Shown in pieces: positions 1 to 8,239 of a stretch of DNA of 64,000 nt (positions within the stretch are counted from its first letter, which is position 1; every line of letters starts with the position of its first letter). Location: positions 124,001 through 188,000 of the forward strand of contig JAKAFW010000002.1 in assembly GCA_021817845.1 (NCBI GenBank). Direction: 5' to 3'. The notes under the pieces are model-generated. The model saw only the letters and a program-made list of their open reading frames with translations. It made no database searches and was not told the origin of the DNA. The translations under genes were made by a program, and so were the position numbers. The DNA comes from FEN-1297 sp021817845. GTDB taxonomy: Bacteria > Bacteroidota > Ignavibacteria > Ignavibacteriales > Ignavibacteriaceae.

Positions 1-160
1 TTTCACTTGTTTAACCCTTATATGGATAAAGTATTTATAAAACATTTCGATAATATCAGATGGATCTGACATATGGTTAGAGAAAAGTTGCGTAACATCG
101 GTTAATTAAAACTAAAAATCTTTATAAATAATACTATAAGGTTTTTTTACAAAAAAATAA

Positions 161-2131
161 ATGGGCAAATCAAAAATTTTAATTGTGGAAGATGAACCCG
201 GCATAGCTGAATCTCTGGAAAATTCAATTGAAGAGTTAGGTTATGAGACAGCCTCAATCGTAGCTACCGGAGAGGATGCTATTAACGCAGTTAAATCCGG
301 TAATGTGGATTTAGTGCTGATGGATATTATCTTAAGCAGCGAAATGATGGGTACTGAAGCGGCAAATTACATCTGGTCAAAATTCCAAATACCCATAATA
401 TTTCTTACCGGTTTTGTTAACAGCAGTTTTATAGACTCAGCAAAACTTTCTCAGCCATTCGGTTACATCCTTAAACCTTACGAAGAAAAGGAATTATTTG
501 CTTTAATAGAAATCGCTTTAAATAAAAGCCAAATGGAAAAAAGAAATTTTAAGATAAATATTCTATTAAAAATTGCAAGAAAGATAAATCAGTTAATAAA
601 TCGTGAAAATGATCTGGATAAATTTTTAAGAGCAGTATGTAAAAGCTTTATAGTTACTAAAGAATTTAATGGGGCATGGATCATCCTTTTTGACGAACTA
701 AATAATATAACGGAGACAATTGAAGAAGGAATTGGAGAAAAGTTCAACGCTATTATTGGAACGCTTCAAAAAGTTGAGCTCCCTGGATGGCTTAGAAAAA
801 CCATCCTTCAGAATGGAATAATAGAATCATTCTCTCAACCGGTTCTTCCGTTTCTTGGCAAGGATGAAAAAGTTTTAAGTGTTAGGCTTGAATCAGAGGG
901 GCGGGTATATGGGGCTATTGCATTAATCCTAAAACAGCGTAATTTAGTAGAAGAGGAAAGTTTATTAATTAAAAGTATAGCCTTTGATATTGCATTGGCT
1001 ATCAAAAATATGGACATGACGCGCAAAGCAAAAATAATAGAAGAATCTTTATTTGAATCGGGAAAAAGGCTCCGACAATTTATGGAGTTATCTCCAGATG
1101 CGGTAATAATTCATAGCGACGGAAAAATTGCTTTTGCGAACGAAGCTTGCGTCAATTTGTGTAAAGCTTCAAATATTTTTGATCTGATAAATAAAGATAT
1201 CAGCGATTTGATGCTCCCCAAATCGTTAAACATTTTAAATCAAAATTCAGATAGTAATAGTTCAAAATTTTTATTTCATGAGCTTAAGCTTAGACGTTTG
1301 GACGGAGTTATTATCGATGTAACGGTTTTACCAAATCCTATTGTTTTTCAAAATGATAACGCAGTTCAATTAGTCATTAAAGATATTACCGAAAGGAAAG
1401 AGGCGGAGGAGGTAATAAAAAAATATTCTAAGGAACTTGAAGAGTCCAATGCAAGCAAAGACAGGTTCTTTTCGATTATCTCTCACGATCTGCGAAGTCC
1501 ATTCCAGGGATTATTAGGGCTAACAACTATAGCAACTGAAGAGTTTGATGAACTTACAGTCGATGAGCTAAAGGAATTTTTAAGCAATATTAATCATTCT
1601 GCCAAAAGTCTATTCAACTTAATTGAAAATCTTCTTCAATGGTCAAGAATCCAGCGTGGTAAAATTGAAGTAAAACTTGCTCAAATTGATTTATACTACG
1701 ATGTACAGTACAATATTAATTTGCTTCAGCCAAACGCAAATACTAAAGGATTACGAATAGTTAATGAAGTCGACAAAACTATTGAAGTCCTTGCCGATAC
1801 AACCGCCTTTAATTCTGTTCTTCAAAATCTAATATCAAATGCAATAAAGTTTACAAAGTCCGGAGGTGAAATAAAAATTATTTCTGAAGTAAATAATGGC
1901 TTTGCGGAATTAACAGTGACGGATAACGGCATCGGCATTCCGGAGGATATTTTACCGGATTTATTTAGAATTGATTCTCAGCATTCAACATTAGGAACAG
2001 AAAAAGAAAGCGGTACCGGATTAGGATTAATTATATGCAAAGAATTGGTCGAAATGCAGGGAGGAAAAATTTGGGTTAAGAGCAAAGTCGATGAAGGCAC
2101 ATCATTTACTTTTACACTTCAAATTCCTTAA
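161..2131 (+). CDS. Hybrid sensor: REC-GAF-PAS-histidine kinase
   Basis: Cytoplasmic two-component protein of 656 residues. The order is receiver (about 5-122, acidic pocket E10-D11-E12, phospho-acceptor D55 in LVLMDIIL, KPYEE lysine), a GAF-like sensor (about 135-285), a PAS domain (about 305-420, ending in the usual DITERKEAEE linker), HisKA (H442 in SHDLRSP) and an HATPase domain with DNGIGIP and GTGLGL boxes. No membrane segment is seen, so it probably senses an internal signal or receives phosphate from another kinase through its N-terminal receiver. The ATG has no Shine-Dalgarno, only A-rich sequence, as is common in Bacteroidota relatives. It ends 3 bp from the convergent sigma54 regulator. 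The domain assignment is firm; the signal is unknown. Confidence 0.9.
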   Translation: MGKSKILIVEDEPGIAESLENSIEELGYETASIVATGEDAINAVKSGNVDLVLMDIILSSEMMGTEAANYIWSKFQIPIIFLTGFVNSSFIDSAKLSQPFGYILKPYEEKELFALIEIALNKSQMEKRNFKINILLKIARKINQLINRENDLDKFLRAVCKSFIVTKEFNGAWIILFDELNNITETIEEGIGEKFNAIIGTLQKVELPGWLRKTILQNGIIESFSQPVLPFLGKDEKVLSVRLESEGRVYGAIALILKQRNLVEEESLLIKSIAFDIALAIKNMDMTRKAKIIEESLFESGKRLRQFMELSPDAVIIHSDGKIAFANEACVNLCKASNIFDLINKDISDLMLPKSLNILNQNSDSNSSKFLFHELKLRRLDGVIIDVTVLPNPIVFQNDNAVQLVIKDITERKEAEEVIKKYSKELEESNASKDRFFSIISHDLRSPFQGLLGLTTIATEEFDELTVDELKEFLSNINHSAKSLFNLIENLLQWSRIQRGKIEVKLAQIDLYYDVQYNINLLQPNANTKGLRIVNEVDKTIEVLADTTAFNSVLQNLISNAIKFTKSGGEIKIISEVNNGFAELTVTDNGIGIPEDILPDLFRIDSQHSTLGTEKESGTGLGLIICKELVEMQGGKIWVKSKVDEGTSFTFTLQIP

Positions 2132-2134
2132 AAA

Positions 2135-3529
2135 TCATTTAATACTTTTTGTTACCTCAATGCCAAGCTGTTCCATTCGGTATCTTAATTTCGATCTTGA
2201 AAGTCCAAGGACTTTAGCTGCTTTAACTTGATTTCCGTTTGTAATTTTAAGGGTTTTTTGTATCAAAGTTTTAAGCACTAAATCTATAGCTACTCCTTTT
2301 GCGGGAATTTGGAGAACGAATTTATTCTCTTCTTCCTTTTGTACAGCGTTGGAGCTTAATAAAGAATTTAAGTGATATTCTTTCAGCTCATCTTCTTCAA
2401 TTAAAAGAACGGCACGCTCAATTACATTCCTCAATTCACGAACGTTACCTTTCCATGGATAAGATTCCAATAATCTCAAAGCGGAAGCATCAACATCTTT
2501 AATTTTCTTGTCGAATTTGTTTGCAAACTCATCAATAAAAGTATAGACAAGCAGCGGGATGTCCTCTTTCCTTTCTCTTAAAGGAGGAATAAAAACTCTT
2601 GCAACGTTAAGCCTATAAAATAAATCCGTTCTGAAATTTCCTTTTTCAACTTCTACTTCAAGATTTCTATTTGTGGCGGCAATAACTTTTACGTTAACAG
2701 AAATTTCTTTTTCACCGCCTAAACGGTAAAATTTCTTTTCCTGCAAAACGCGCAGAAGCTTTACCTGAAGGTCCAACGAAAGCTCTCCGATTTCATCGAG
2801 CAAAATTGTGCCTTCGTTTGCAAGTTCAAATTTTCCAAGCTTAGTTTTTTGCGCTGCACCGGTAAAAGCGCCCTTCTCATGCCCGAACAATTCGCTTTCA
2901 GCCAACTCCTTTGGTATAGCGGAACAGTTTATTTGAATAAACGGTCCATTTTTTCTGGGACTATTTTGATGGATAAATTTTGCAAAAACTTCTTTCCCAG
3001 TTCCGCTTTCCCCTTCCAATAAAATTGTCGTATCCGAACTTTGAGCAAGCTTTTCTACCGAATTTATAAGCCGGCGAATCTTGGTCCCCTTGCCAAAAAA
3101 ATCTTTAGTTAATTCATCGCTTTGAATTATTTGATGCAGCTTCTCAACCTCGGCTTTAAGCATTAAACCATCCAAAGCTTTCTTAAGAACTAATTGAAGC
3201 TGTTCAATGTCAATCGGTTTTAAGAGAAAATCATAGGCTCCGGACTTAATAGCAGTAACGGCAATCTTAACATCCGAATAGCCAGTAATCATTATAACAG
3301 GGATATTGAAATATTTTTTCCGAAATTGCTTAAGAATATTTAGTCCGTTTTGTGTGGTAAGATAAATATCTAAAAGGATAATATCGGGCTGGAATTCTTC
3401 TACTTTATTAAAAGCTTCATCCCCGTCTAAACATACTTCAACCTCGTAACCAAGCTTTTGGAGCAATTTTTTTAATGAAATACAAACTAAATCATCGTCG
3501 TCAATAATAAGTATTTTAAATTTCATCAT
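2135..3529 (-). CDS. NtrC-family sigma54 response regulator (flagellar-type)
   Basis: 464 residues: receiver domain (phospho-acceptor D54 in ILLDIYL), central AAA+ sigma54-interaction domain with Walker A GESGTGKE, the canonical GAFTGA loop, and a C-terminal Fis-type helix-turn-helix (NQVKAAKVLGLSRSKLRYRM). It activates RNA polymerase carrying sigma54. Its start overlaps the end of the partner kinase gene by 14 bp, so the two form a translationally coupled pair. The flagellar cluster lies immediately upstream on the same strand, which suggests a FlrC/FleR-like role. That role is inference; no sigma54 -24/-12 site was recognised in the flagellar intergenic regions I checked. Confidence 0.9.
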   Translation of the reverse strand: MMKFKILIIDDDDLVCISLKKLLQKLGYEVEVCLDGDEAFNKVEEFQPDIILLDIYLTTQNGLNILKQFRKKYFNIPVIMITGYSDVKIAVTAIKSGAYDFLLKPIDIEQLQLVLKKALDGLMLKAEVEKLHQIIQSDELTKDFFGKGTKIRRLINSVEKLAQSSDTTILLEGESGTGKEVFAKFIHQNSPRKNGPFIQINCSAIPKELAESELFGHEKGAFTGAAQKTKLGKFELANEGTILLDEIGELSLDLQVKLLRVLQEKKFYRLGGEKEISVNVKVIAATNRNLEVEVEKGNFRTDLFYRLNVARVFIPPLRERKEDIPLLVYTFIDEFANKFDKKIKDVDASALRLLESYPWKGNVRELRNVIERAVLLIEEDELKEYHLNSLLSSNAVQKEEENKFVLQIPAKGVAIDLVLKTLIQKTLKITNGNQVKAAKVLGLSRSKLRYRMEQLGIEVTKSIK

Positions 3530-4232
3530 GATTTTGCATCAAGTTAGGATTGAATTTAATAAAGAATTTTGTGCCCACTCCTTGTGTGCTTTCAAAATAT
3601 AAGTCAGCCTGATACTCTTGTAGCAGCATTTTGCAAACGCTTAACCCCAACCCGGTACCTTTTTCTTTGTTAGTATAAAAATCCTGAAAAATTTTGTCTT
3701 TATCGTCTTCGTTAATTCCAACACCTGTATCCGAGATTTCCCAAATAACATAATCCGAATTTTGTCTATATGTTTTAATCACAATCTCACCTCCATTTTC
3801 ACAGGATTCAATTGCGTTTGTAATAAGGTTTAGAAAAACTTGAAGCAGCTTTCCTCTATCATAAAAGCCTTGGGGGATCTGATCTTCCAGGGAAACTAAT
3901 AATTTTATGTTTTTTTTCAAGGCAGACGGGAACATAATTTCAAAGGCGTTATTTGTTATCTCATTTATCGAACAATTTTTTGCGCCGCTAAAATTTTTCT
4001 TCGTAAATGTAAGCACATTATCCATTAAGTATTGGATTCGGGATAAAGCATTATTGCATACAAGAACCGATTCAATCGCTTCGGCAGGCAATTCCGTCTC
4101 GATCATATCTAAATAATCAAGATTCATTTTAATTGCCGAAAGCGGATTACGGATTTCGTGAAGTAAACTTGCTGTTAATTTACCTAAAATCTGGAGCTTG
4201 TTATCCTGAATACTATCTTCGAATTGAGGCAT
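3516..4232 (-). CDS. Soluble histidine kinase, partner of the sigma54 regulator
   Basis: About 238 residues with only a HisKA domain (H25 in LLHEIRNPLSAIK) and an HATPase domain (NLITNAIES, DTGVGI, GTGLGLS). No sensor or membrane segment is present, so input must come from a protein partner, as for FlrB/FleS-like or NtrB-like kinases. I chose the ATG at 4232; a TTG three codons upstream (4241) is an in-frame alternative. Neither start has a clear ribosome site. It is coupled to the sigma54 regulator by a 14-bp overlap and follows the flagellar cluster on the same strand. Confidence 0.88.
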   Translation of the reverse strand: MPQFEDSIQDNKLQILGKLTASLLHEIRNPLSAIKMNLDYLDMIETELPAEAIESVLVCNNALSRIQYLMDNVLTFTKKNFSGAKNCSINEITNNAFEIMFPSALKKNIKLLVSLEDQIPQGFYDRGKLLQVFLNLITNAIESCENGGEIVIKTYRQNSDYVIWEISDTGVGINEDDKDKIFQDFYTNKEKGTGLGLSVCKMLLQEYQADLYFESTQGVGTKFFIKFNPNLMQNHDEI

Positions 4233-4370
4233 GATAACCAATTAAGTCTGCACATATAAATATTTAATTAATCTGCGCCGTTATATTAAAAATTTGCTAC
4301 ATTATAAGCAAACGGTTTTAGAGCAAACATGCCTTTAATTGAAATGTTAATTTCCCCTATTCAAATTTTT

Positions 4371-4631
4371 CTATTTCTTTTTAATATCCTGCAGAACTTT
4401 ATCTGCTACTTTATTTATCACATCGTCTGAATCATAAGATTTATTATTGATCTTTTCCTTTATCTCTTCAAGATTTTTATTCTGAGTCTGAGATTTTTGT
4501 AAATTTTGAGCTTCTGGAGAAAGTACTAATTGATCTTTACTTTTATTATTAGCGCTTTCTTGCGTCTTTTTGGTATTTCCCGGTAAATCTTTGGGAAAAT
4601 AAGCGGCGTTTGATACAGATTTAATATCCAT
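4371..4631 (-). CDS. flgM: FlgM-like anti-sigma28 factor
   Basis: 86 residues, hydrophilic and probably disordered in its first half. The second half follows the FlgM pattern: LSPEAQNL, then EEIKEKINNKSYDSDD, then VADKVL, which matches the helix that binds sigma28 and the usual I..G.Y...... VA..LL ending. In flagellar systems FlgM holds sigma28 inactive until it is exported through the finished hook. It is the last gene of the flagellin-fliS-fliD run, and the flagellin gene has a sigma28 promoter, so a FlgM here makes sense. Called from pattern and context, without an alignment. Confidence 0.62.
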   Translation of the reverse strand: MDIKSVSNAAYFPKDLPGNTKKTQESANNKSKDQLVLSPEAQNLQKSQTQNKNLEEIKEKINNKSYDSDDVINKVADKVLQDIKKK

Positions 4632-4635
4632 TTTC

Positions 4636-4968
4636 TTACCTATAATAATTAACTAATTTTGACTTATTCCGTAATGCAGCAATTTGTTTACCAAGTTCTG
4701 CAAACTGATTCTTTTTCCTCGTAAATAGATTATCGAAGGAATCCTGAATTTGTTTAGTGATTTCAACCAGCTCCAGATCATATTTCTTTAATTCTTCGTA
4801 TGGATAGGTCTTTTTTAGACTTAGCTTTAATTCAACCATTTTTTCCATACCATGCTTGGCTTTGATGAGATTGTTGTCAAAATTCTTGTCATCAACAGAA
4901 TTAATGACCTGTAAAACCTCATTTAACAAGAACTTTATATTATTTATGTCGTTTTGAAGCTTTTCCAT
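4636..4968 (-). CDS. Small helical protein, possible FliT/FlgN-type chaperone
   Basis: 110 residues, almost entirely charged amphipathic helix (repeated Lys/Glu with spaced Leu/Ile) and no membrane segment. The gene sits 3 bp downstream of fliD and 4 bp upstream of the FlgM-like gene. In many flagellar operons this slot, next to fliD and fliS, holds FliT, the FliD export chaperone. Size, charge and position fit that role, but I see no diagnostic sequence motif, so the function is inferred only from context. Confidence 0.5.
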   Translation of the reverse strand: MEKLQNDINNIKFLLNEVLQVINSVDDKNFDNNLIKAKHGMEKMVELKLSLKKTYPYEELKKYDLELVEITKQIQDSFDNLFTRKKNQFAELGKQIAALRNKSKLVNYYR

Positions 4969-4971
4969 ATT

Positions 4972-6753
4972 TTAGAAGAACTGTCCTGTACTACTAAAAT
5001 AAGATTGCATATTTGTTAGTGTGACTAATTGCGCCTGCATTTGCTGGTATTGGTTTGTTAAATTATTCGCCTCTGTATTTATCGTAGTCTGCGCAGATGT
5101 AATTCTATTATTAAGATAAGAAATATTATTATTATAAGAATTCTGAGTCAAAGCTAAATAACCTCCAGCACCGAGATAAGGAGAAATAAATTTTGACAGG
5201 GAATTGGCAATCCCGTTTGTAGAATTAAACATAGCTTCAACCTGGCTCGGATTATTAGCTATTGCTTGCTGAAGTTCTGTAGAATTTGAAACACTAAGTC
5301 CATTAGTCGGATCAAAGGAAATACCGATCTGTGTTAAATAATTTAAGTTTCCGGCAGGAAGACCGCTGACCGCAGAATAACCAATTGAGCCTAACCCATT
5401 TAGGATTGTATAACCATTGGCATCACCCATAAATACACCCCGGTTTGTAGTGCCGGGCGTGCTGTTTGATTTTACGTAAGTATAAGCTGTATTAAATTTG
5501 GTAATAAAATTTTGAATTTCAGTTTGAATAGTCTTTACATCAGTACCGACTGAAACATTAACGGTCGTATCAGTTGACTGCATTACCGAATTTAGATTAT
5601 AAGTCACTCCTGATACCAAATTGCTTACTTTGTTTGAATCATTCTGTAAACTTATCCCGTTATAAACAAATTTTGAATTGAGTAAATTATTAGCAAGTGT
5701 AGTATCGGCATAAATAAATCCTGCTGTATTCGGCGACGTTGACTGGCTAAATACAGGTCTGCTTGTTCCTAAGTTTAGCCCGACAGAATTAAGAGCAGTA
5801 CTCCCCGACACGTCTGACATGTTCATTATTCTATAATCAAGCCCTGTTTGTGCAGCAGTCAAAGACAACTGAGATTGACCCGAAGAAGGGGTAAATACCG
5901 AGCCGGTCATAGTGCCGGCAGCCGATTTCTCCTCGGTAGCGGCAATACCTAAATCGCCTACGATATTATAACCGGATGCGTTAGAGATTGAAATGTAATT
6001 TGAATTATTTTGTACCGTCATCTGTAGCATTTCATTTCCGGAAATATTAGGATCGGCTATCACTTTTGCTGAAACTCCTGAAACATTCGAATTTATCTGA
6101 GATGCTATATCATTTAGAACTTGATCGTATGTGGTATCACCGCTGTTCAAATTAAGCGTAGTTGTCGTCCCATTAAGATTTACTGCTATTGACGCAGCGC
6201 CCCCTGAATAGGCAGCAGTAGCAGACTTTGAAGCGGACGTTACAATTGCTTGATTTGAGTTAATTGCATTCGCGATTTTCTGCATCACAGTTTGATTGGT
6301 CTCTGATGTTCCGAAAGTAACATAAACATCGCTATTAGTTTGCCCTCCGTTTCCGTCACCGGCATTAATTACAAAATGATGTGTTCCGGTTATTGCATTT
6401 GCGGTTGCCGAAGTTAAATTTTGTGAGATCGCAGTATCATTTTGCGCAAGTTGGTTTACCCTAATACTTGCTACACCTATTGAAGCTGACCCGCTGGCAG
6501 TTGCACTAACAAATGTCGAATTAGAAGAAGTCGCTGTCTTGGAAGCAAAAACAGAAGAGCTATCAGATGTTTGAAGAGTAGCTAATTCTGTATTTAGTGC
6601 GCTAAGGTTTGTGCTTAATGTTCCGTATGACGAAACAATATTTTGATAATTCTGTACTTGATTTTGAAGCGGAGTAATGGAAATATTTGTTTGATTTGAA
6701 ACATAAGACTGTACCAAAGAACTTATAGTCGAAGATGATAATATACCGCTCAT
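4972..6753 (-). CDS. fliD: Flagellar hook-associated protein 2 (filament cap)
   Basis: 593 residues, Ser/Thr/Asn-rich with few charged residues, typical of an exported axial protein. The N-terminus (GILSSSTISSLVQSYVSNQ then TPLQNQVQNYQ) is the FliD_N pattern and the C-terminus (LNNRITSAQTTINTEANNL then YQQMQAQLVTLTNMQSYF) is the FliD_C coiled coil. FliD caps the filament and promotes flagellin folding at the tip. The middle domains are long and variable, as expected for a surface-exposed cap. It lies 9 bp after fliS and is probably co-transcribed with it. Confidence 0.93.
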   Translation of the reverse strand: MSGILSSSTISSLVQSYVSNQTNISITPLQNQVQNYQNIVSSYGTLSTNLSALNTELATLQTSDSSSVFASKTATSSNSTFVSATASGSASIGVASIRVNQLAQNDTAISQNLTSATANAITGTHHFVINAGDGNGGQTNSDVYVTFGTSETNQTVMQKIANAINSNQAIVTSASKSATAAYSGGAASIAVNLNGTTTTLNLNSGDTTYDQVLNDIASQINSNVSGVSAKVIADPNISGNEMLQMTVQNNSNYISISNASGYNIVGDLGIAATEEKSAAGTMTGSVFTPSSGQSQLSLTAAQTGLDYRIMNMSDVSGSTALNSVGLNLGTSRPVFSQSTSPNTAGFIYADTTLANNLLNSKFVYNGISLQNDSNKVSNLVSGVTYNLNSVMQSTDTTVNVSVGTDVKTIQTEIQNFITKFNTAYTYVKSNSTPGTTNRGVFMGDANGYTILNGLGSIGYSAVSGLPAGNLNYLTQIGISFDPTNGLSVSNSTELQQAIANNPSQVEAMFNSTNGIANSLSKFISPYLGAGGYLALTQNSYNNNISYLNNRITSAQTTINTEANNLTNQYQQMQAQLVTLTNMQSYFSSTGQFF

Positions 6754-6762
6754 AAAAAACTC

Positions 6763-7110
6763 CTACTTCATTTTGAACGCTTTTAACCAGGTTTCTCTTA
6801 ATTCAGTTAAGATTTTAAAGACGATTTCGGTATTCTTTTTTCTCATTTCTTCCTGACAGTATTCGTACAATCTGAATAATCCTGTATTAACCGTCTTTCC
6901 CTCTTCTGTATCCCACCGGAGGAAATTGATCAATTCCTTAATAGCCTTATTTGTCTTTTCCAGATTATTCCGTTGGCAATTTAGGATAGCAAAATCGTAG
7001 ACTTTAATCAGTAATTGTTCGGGTGTAGCTTCTAAAACTTCTTTAACCAAATATTGGTTCATTCTGTTCGGGTTATTTTTTGTTAGAGTTTGGTTGTACA
7101 TTTTATTCAT
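6763..7110 (-). CDS. fliS: Flagellin export chaperone FliS
   Basis: 115 residues, all-helical. It shows the FliS signature near the N-terminus: NQYLVKEVLEATPEQLLIKVYDFAI is split here as NQYLVKEVLEATPEQLL followed by KVYDFAI. FliS binds the disordered C-terminus of flagellin in the cytoplasm and prevents early polymerisation. It lies between flagellin and fliD on one strand; a strong hairpin (7135-7164) separates it from flagellin and may reduce read-through. Confidence 0.9.
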   Translation of the reverse strand: MNKMYNQTLTKNNPNRMNQYLVKEVLEATPEQLLIKVYDFAILNCQRNNLEKTNKAIKELINFLRWDTEEGKTVNTGLFRLYEYCQEEMRKKNTEIVFKILTELRETWLKAFKMK

Positions 7111-7134
7111 TCCGGAAATCTAATTGATATTAAG

Positions 7135-7164
7135 ATCCCTCTTCCGGTTTTGCGGAAGAGGGAT
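7135..7164 (-). terminator. Strong hairpin after the flagellin gene
   Basis: A perfect 12-bp stem (ATCCCTCTTCCG with CGGAAGAGGGAT) and a GTTTTG loop lies 18 bp after the flagellin stop codon. There is no clear T-run on the minus strand, so it may act as a partial terminator or a 3' stabiliser. That would give much more flagellin mRNA than fliS-fliD mRNA. Confidence 0.75.
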
Positions 7165-7181
7165 AGTGAAAGATAATTTAA

Positions 7182-7991
7182 TTATCTAAAGAGCGCTAAA
7201 AGGCTTTGCGGAGCTGTGTTTATATTGTAGAGCTGAGTAGTTCCGATCTGTTCTTGAATCTGACCTTTTGTCGCATTTAACTGAGCCGAAGCCATATCAG
7301 CATTGAACAAACGACTTGTTGTAGAAGTAGCATTTGTGATAGCCGAGGTCAAGTAGTCATTCTTAACATTCAATCTTTGAGTCCAGTTACCAATTCCTCC
7401 AAGTGCATCTTGAACAGCAGACTGAAGGCTCGTAACCGTAGAAGCCATACCTGTAATAGAACTTGAGGATGCTCCCGTCAGAGATGTCAAATCAAGAGTA
7501 CTCATATTTCCAAAATTAATTGTAGAGGTATCGCTGACTCCAGTTTGGAAAATAAAGTTTTGACCGGAAGGTACTGAGGTACCACTGAGAAGACTGGTGT
7601 TATTGAACTGAGTATTAGTAAAGATTGAACTGATTTCATTACCCAGAGCTTTGATATCATTAGCAAGCGAAGTAAGATTTTTGGTAGGATCGTTTGCATC
7701 CGTAACTTTTCCTTGAATCTGGATAAGAAGATCATTGATACTTGAAAGAGCTGATTCTGCGGTAGATAAAACATCTTTTGCAGAACCGACGTTATTCTGA
7801 GCAGATTGCATAATTGCAATTTTTCCCTGCAAGTCTTTTCCCACTCTGTAACCTGAAGTATCATCGGCTACTGAATTGATCCTTAAACCCGTCGCAAGCT
7901 GCAACTGAGCTTTAGATGTGTTTGCGGTTGTTTGGGCTAACGAATTGTAAGCTAACAACGCATTGACGTTTGTGTTGATTTGAAATGGCAT
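7182..7991 (-). CDS. fliC: Flagellin
   Basis: 269 residues: conserved N-terminal D0/D1 (INTNVNALLAYNSL, then QLATGLRINSVADDTSGY) and conserved C-terminal D1/D0 (NADMASAQLNATKGQIQEQ, ending QSLLALFR). The centre is short and rich in Ser/Thr (about 140-190), so large D2/D3 domains are absent. That centre is where O-glycans would be placed. It has a near-consensus ribosome site (GGAGGT 6 bp before ATG), a hairpin-bearing leader, and a sigma28 promoter. The adjacent 16-kb run of glycosyltransferase genes suggests a glycosylated filament, which is inference. Confidence 0.95.
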   Translation of the reverse strand: MPFQINTNVNALLAYNSLAQTTANTSKAQLQLATGLRINSVADDTSGYRVGKDLQGKIAIMQSAQNNVGSAKDVLSTAESALSSINDLLIQIQGKVTDANDPTKNLTSLANDIKALGNEISSIFTNTQFNNTSLLSGTSVPSGQNFIFQTGVSDTSTINFGNMSTLDLTSLTGASSSSITGMASTVTSLQSAVQDALGGIGNWTQRLNVKNDYLTSAITNATSTTSRLFNADMASAQLNATKGQIQEQIGTTQLYNINTAPQSLLALFR

Positions 7992-8022
7992 ATATACCTC
8001 CGTGTATATTTAATTATTGTTT

Positions 8023-8069
8023 CCGGGATTCCATTCCCGGTGTTTGTTTATTTTGAGGATTTTTTCCTC
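8023..8069 (-). promoter_or_regulatory. Two hairpins in the flagellin 5' leader
   Basis: Two small stem-loops lie between the sigma28 promoter and the flagellin ribosome site: CCGGGA/TCCCGG with a 6-nt loop (8023-8040), and GAGGA/TCCTC with a 5-nt A-rich loop (8055-8069). They may stabilise the mRNA or control translation. No regulator is known from the sequence. Confidence 0.5.
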
Positions 8070-8076
8070 AACAATA

Positions 8077-8103
8077 TTATCGGAAGAGAATTTGAAAAGT
8101 TTA
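8077..8103 (-). promoter_or_regulatory. Sigma28 promoter of flagellin
   Basis: Read on the minus strand: TAAA, 15 bp, then TCCGATAA. The enterobacterial sigma28 consensus is TAAA-N15-GCCGATAA, so 11 of 12 conserved bases match with exact spacing. It lies about 86 bp upstream of the flagellin start codon and points into it. Confidence 0.88.
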
Positions 8104-8153
8104 GTGAAAAGTGAAATCCCTATCATCGTATCGGAAATATTCTTTTAGAAGGA

Positions 8154-8227
8154 CGGAATAATGGAGTAGTGGAATATTGGAGTATTGGAGTATTGGAATA
8201 TTGGAGTTATGCAGTAGTGGAGTTATG
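8154..8227. repeat. Degenerate TGGAATAN tandem repeat
   Basis: About nine 8-bp units of the form TGGAGTAT, TGGAATAT or TGGAGTAG run head to tail between the GT gene and flagellin. The same degenerate unit recurs at 9792, 37343, 37600, 38841 and 47411. Confidence 0.75.
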
Positions 8228-8239
8228 TATCATGAATAA

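Noticed and set aside
7502..7864. Long frame inside flagellin
   Set aside because: A shadow of the flagellin gene on the same strand, in a different frame.
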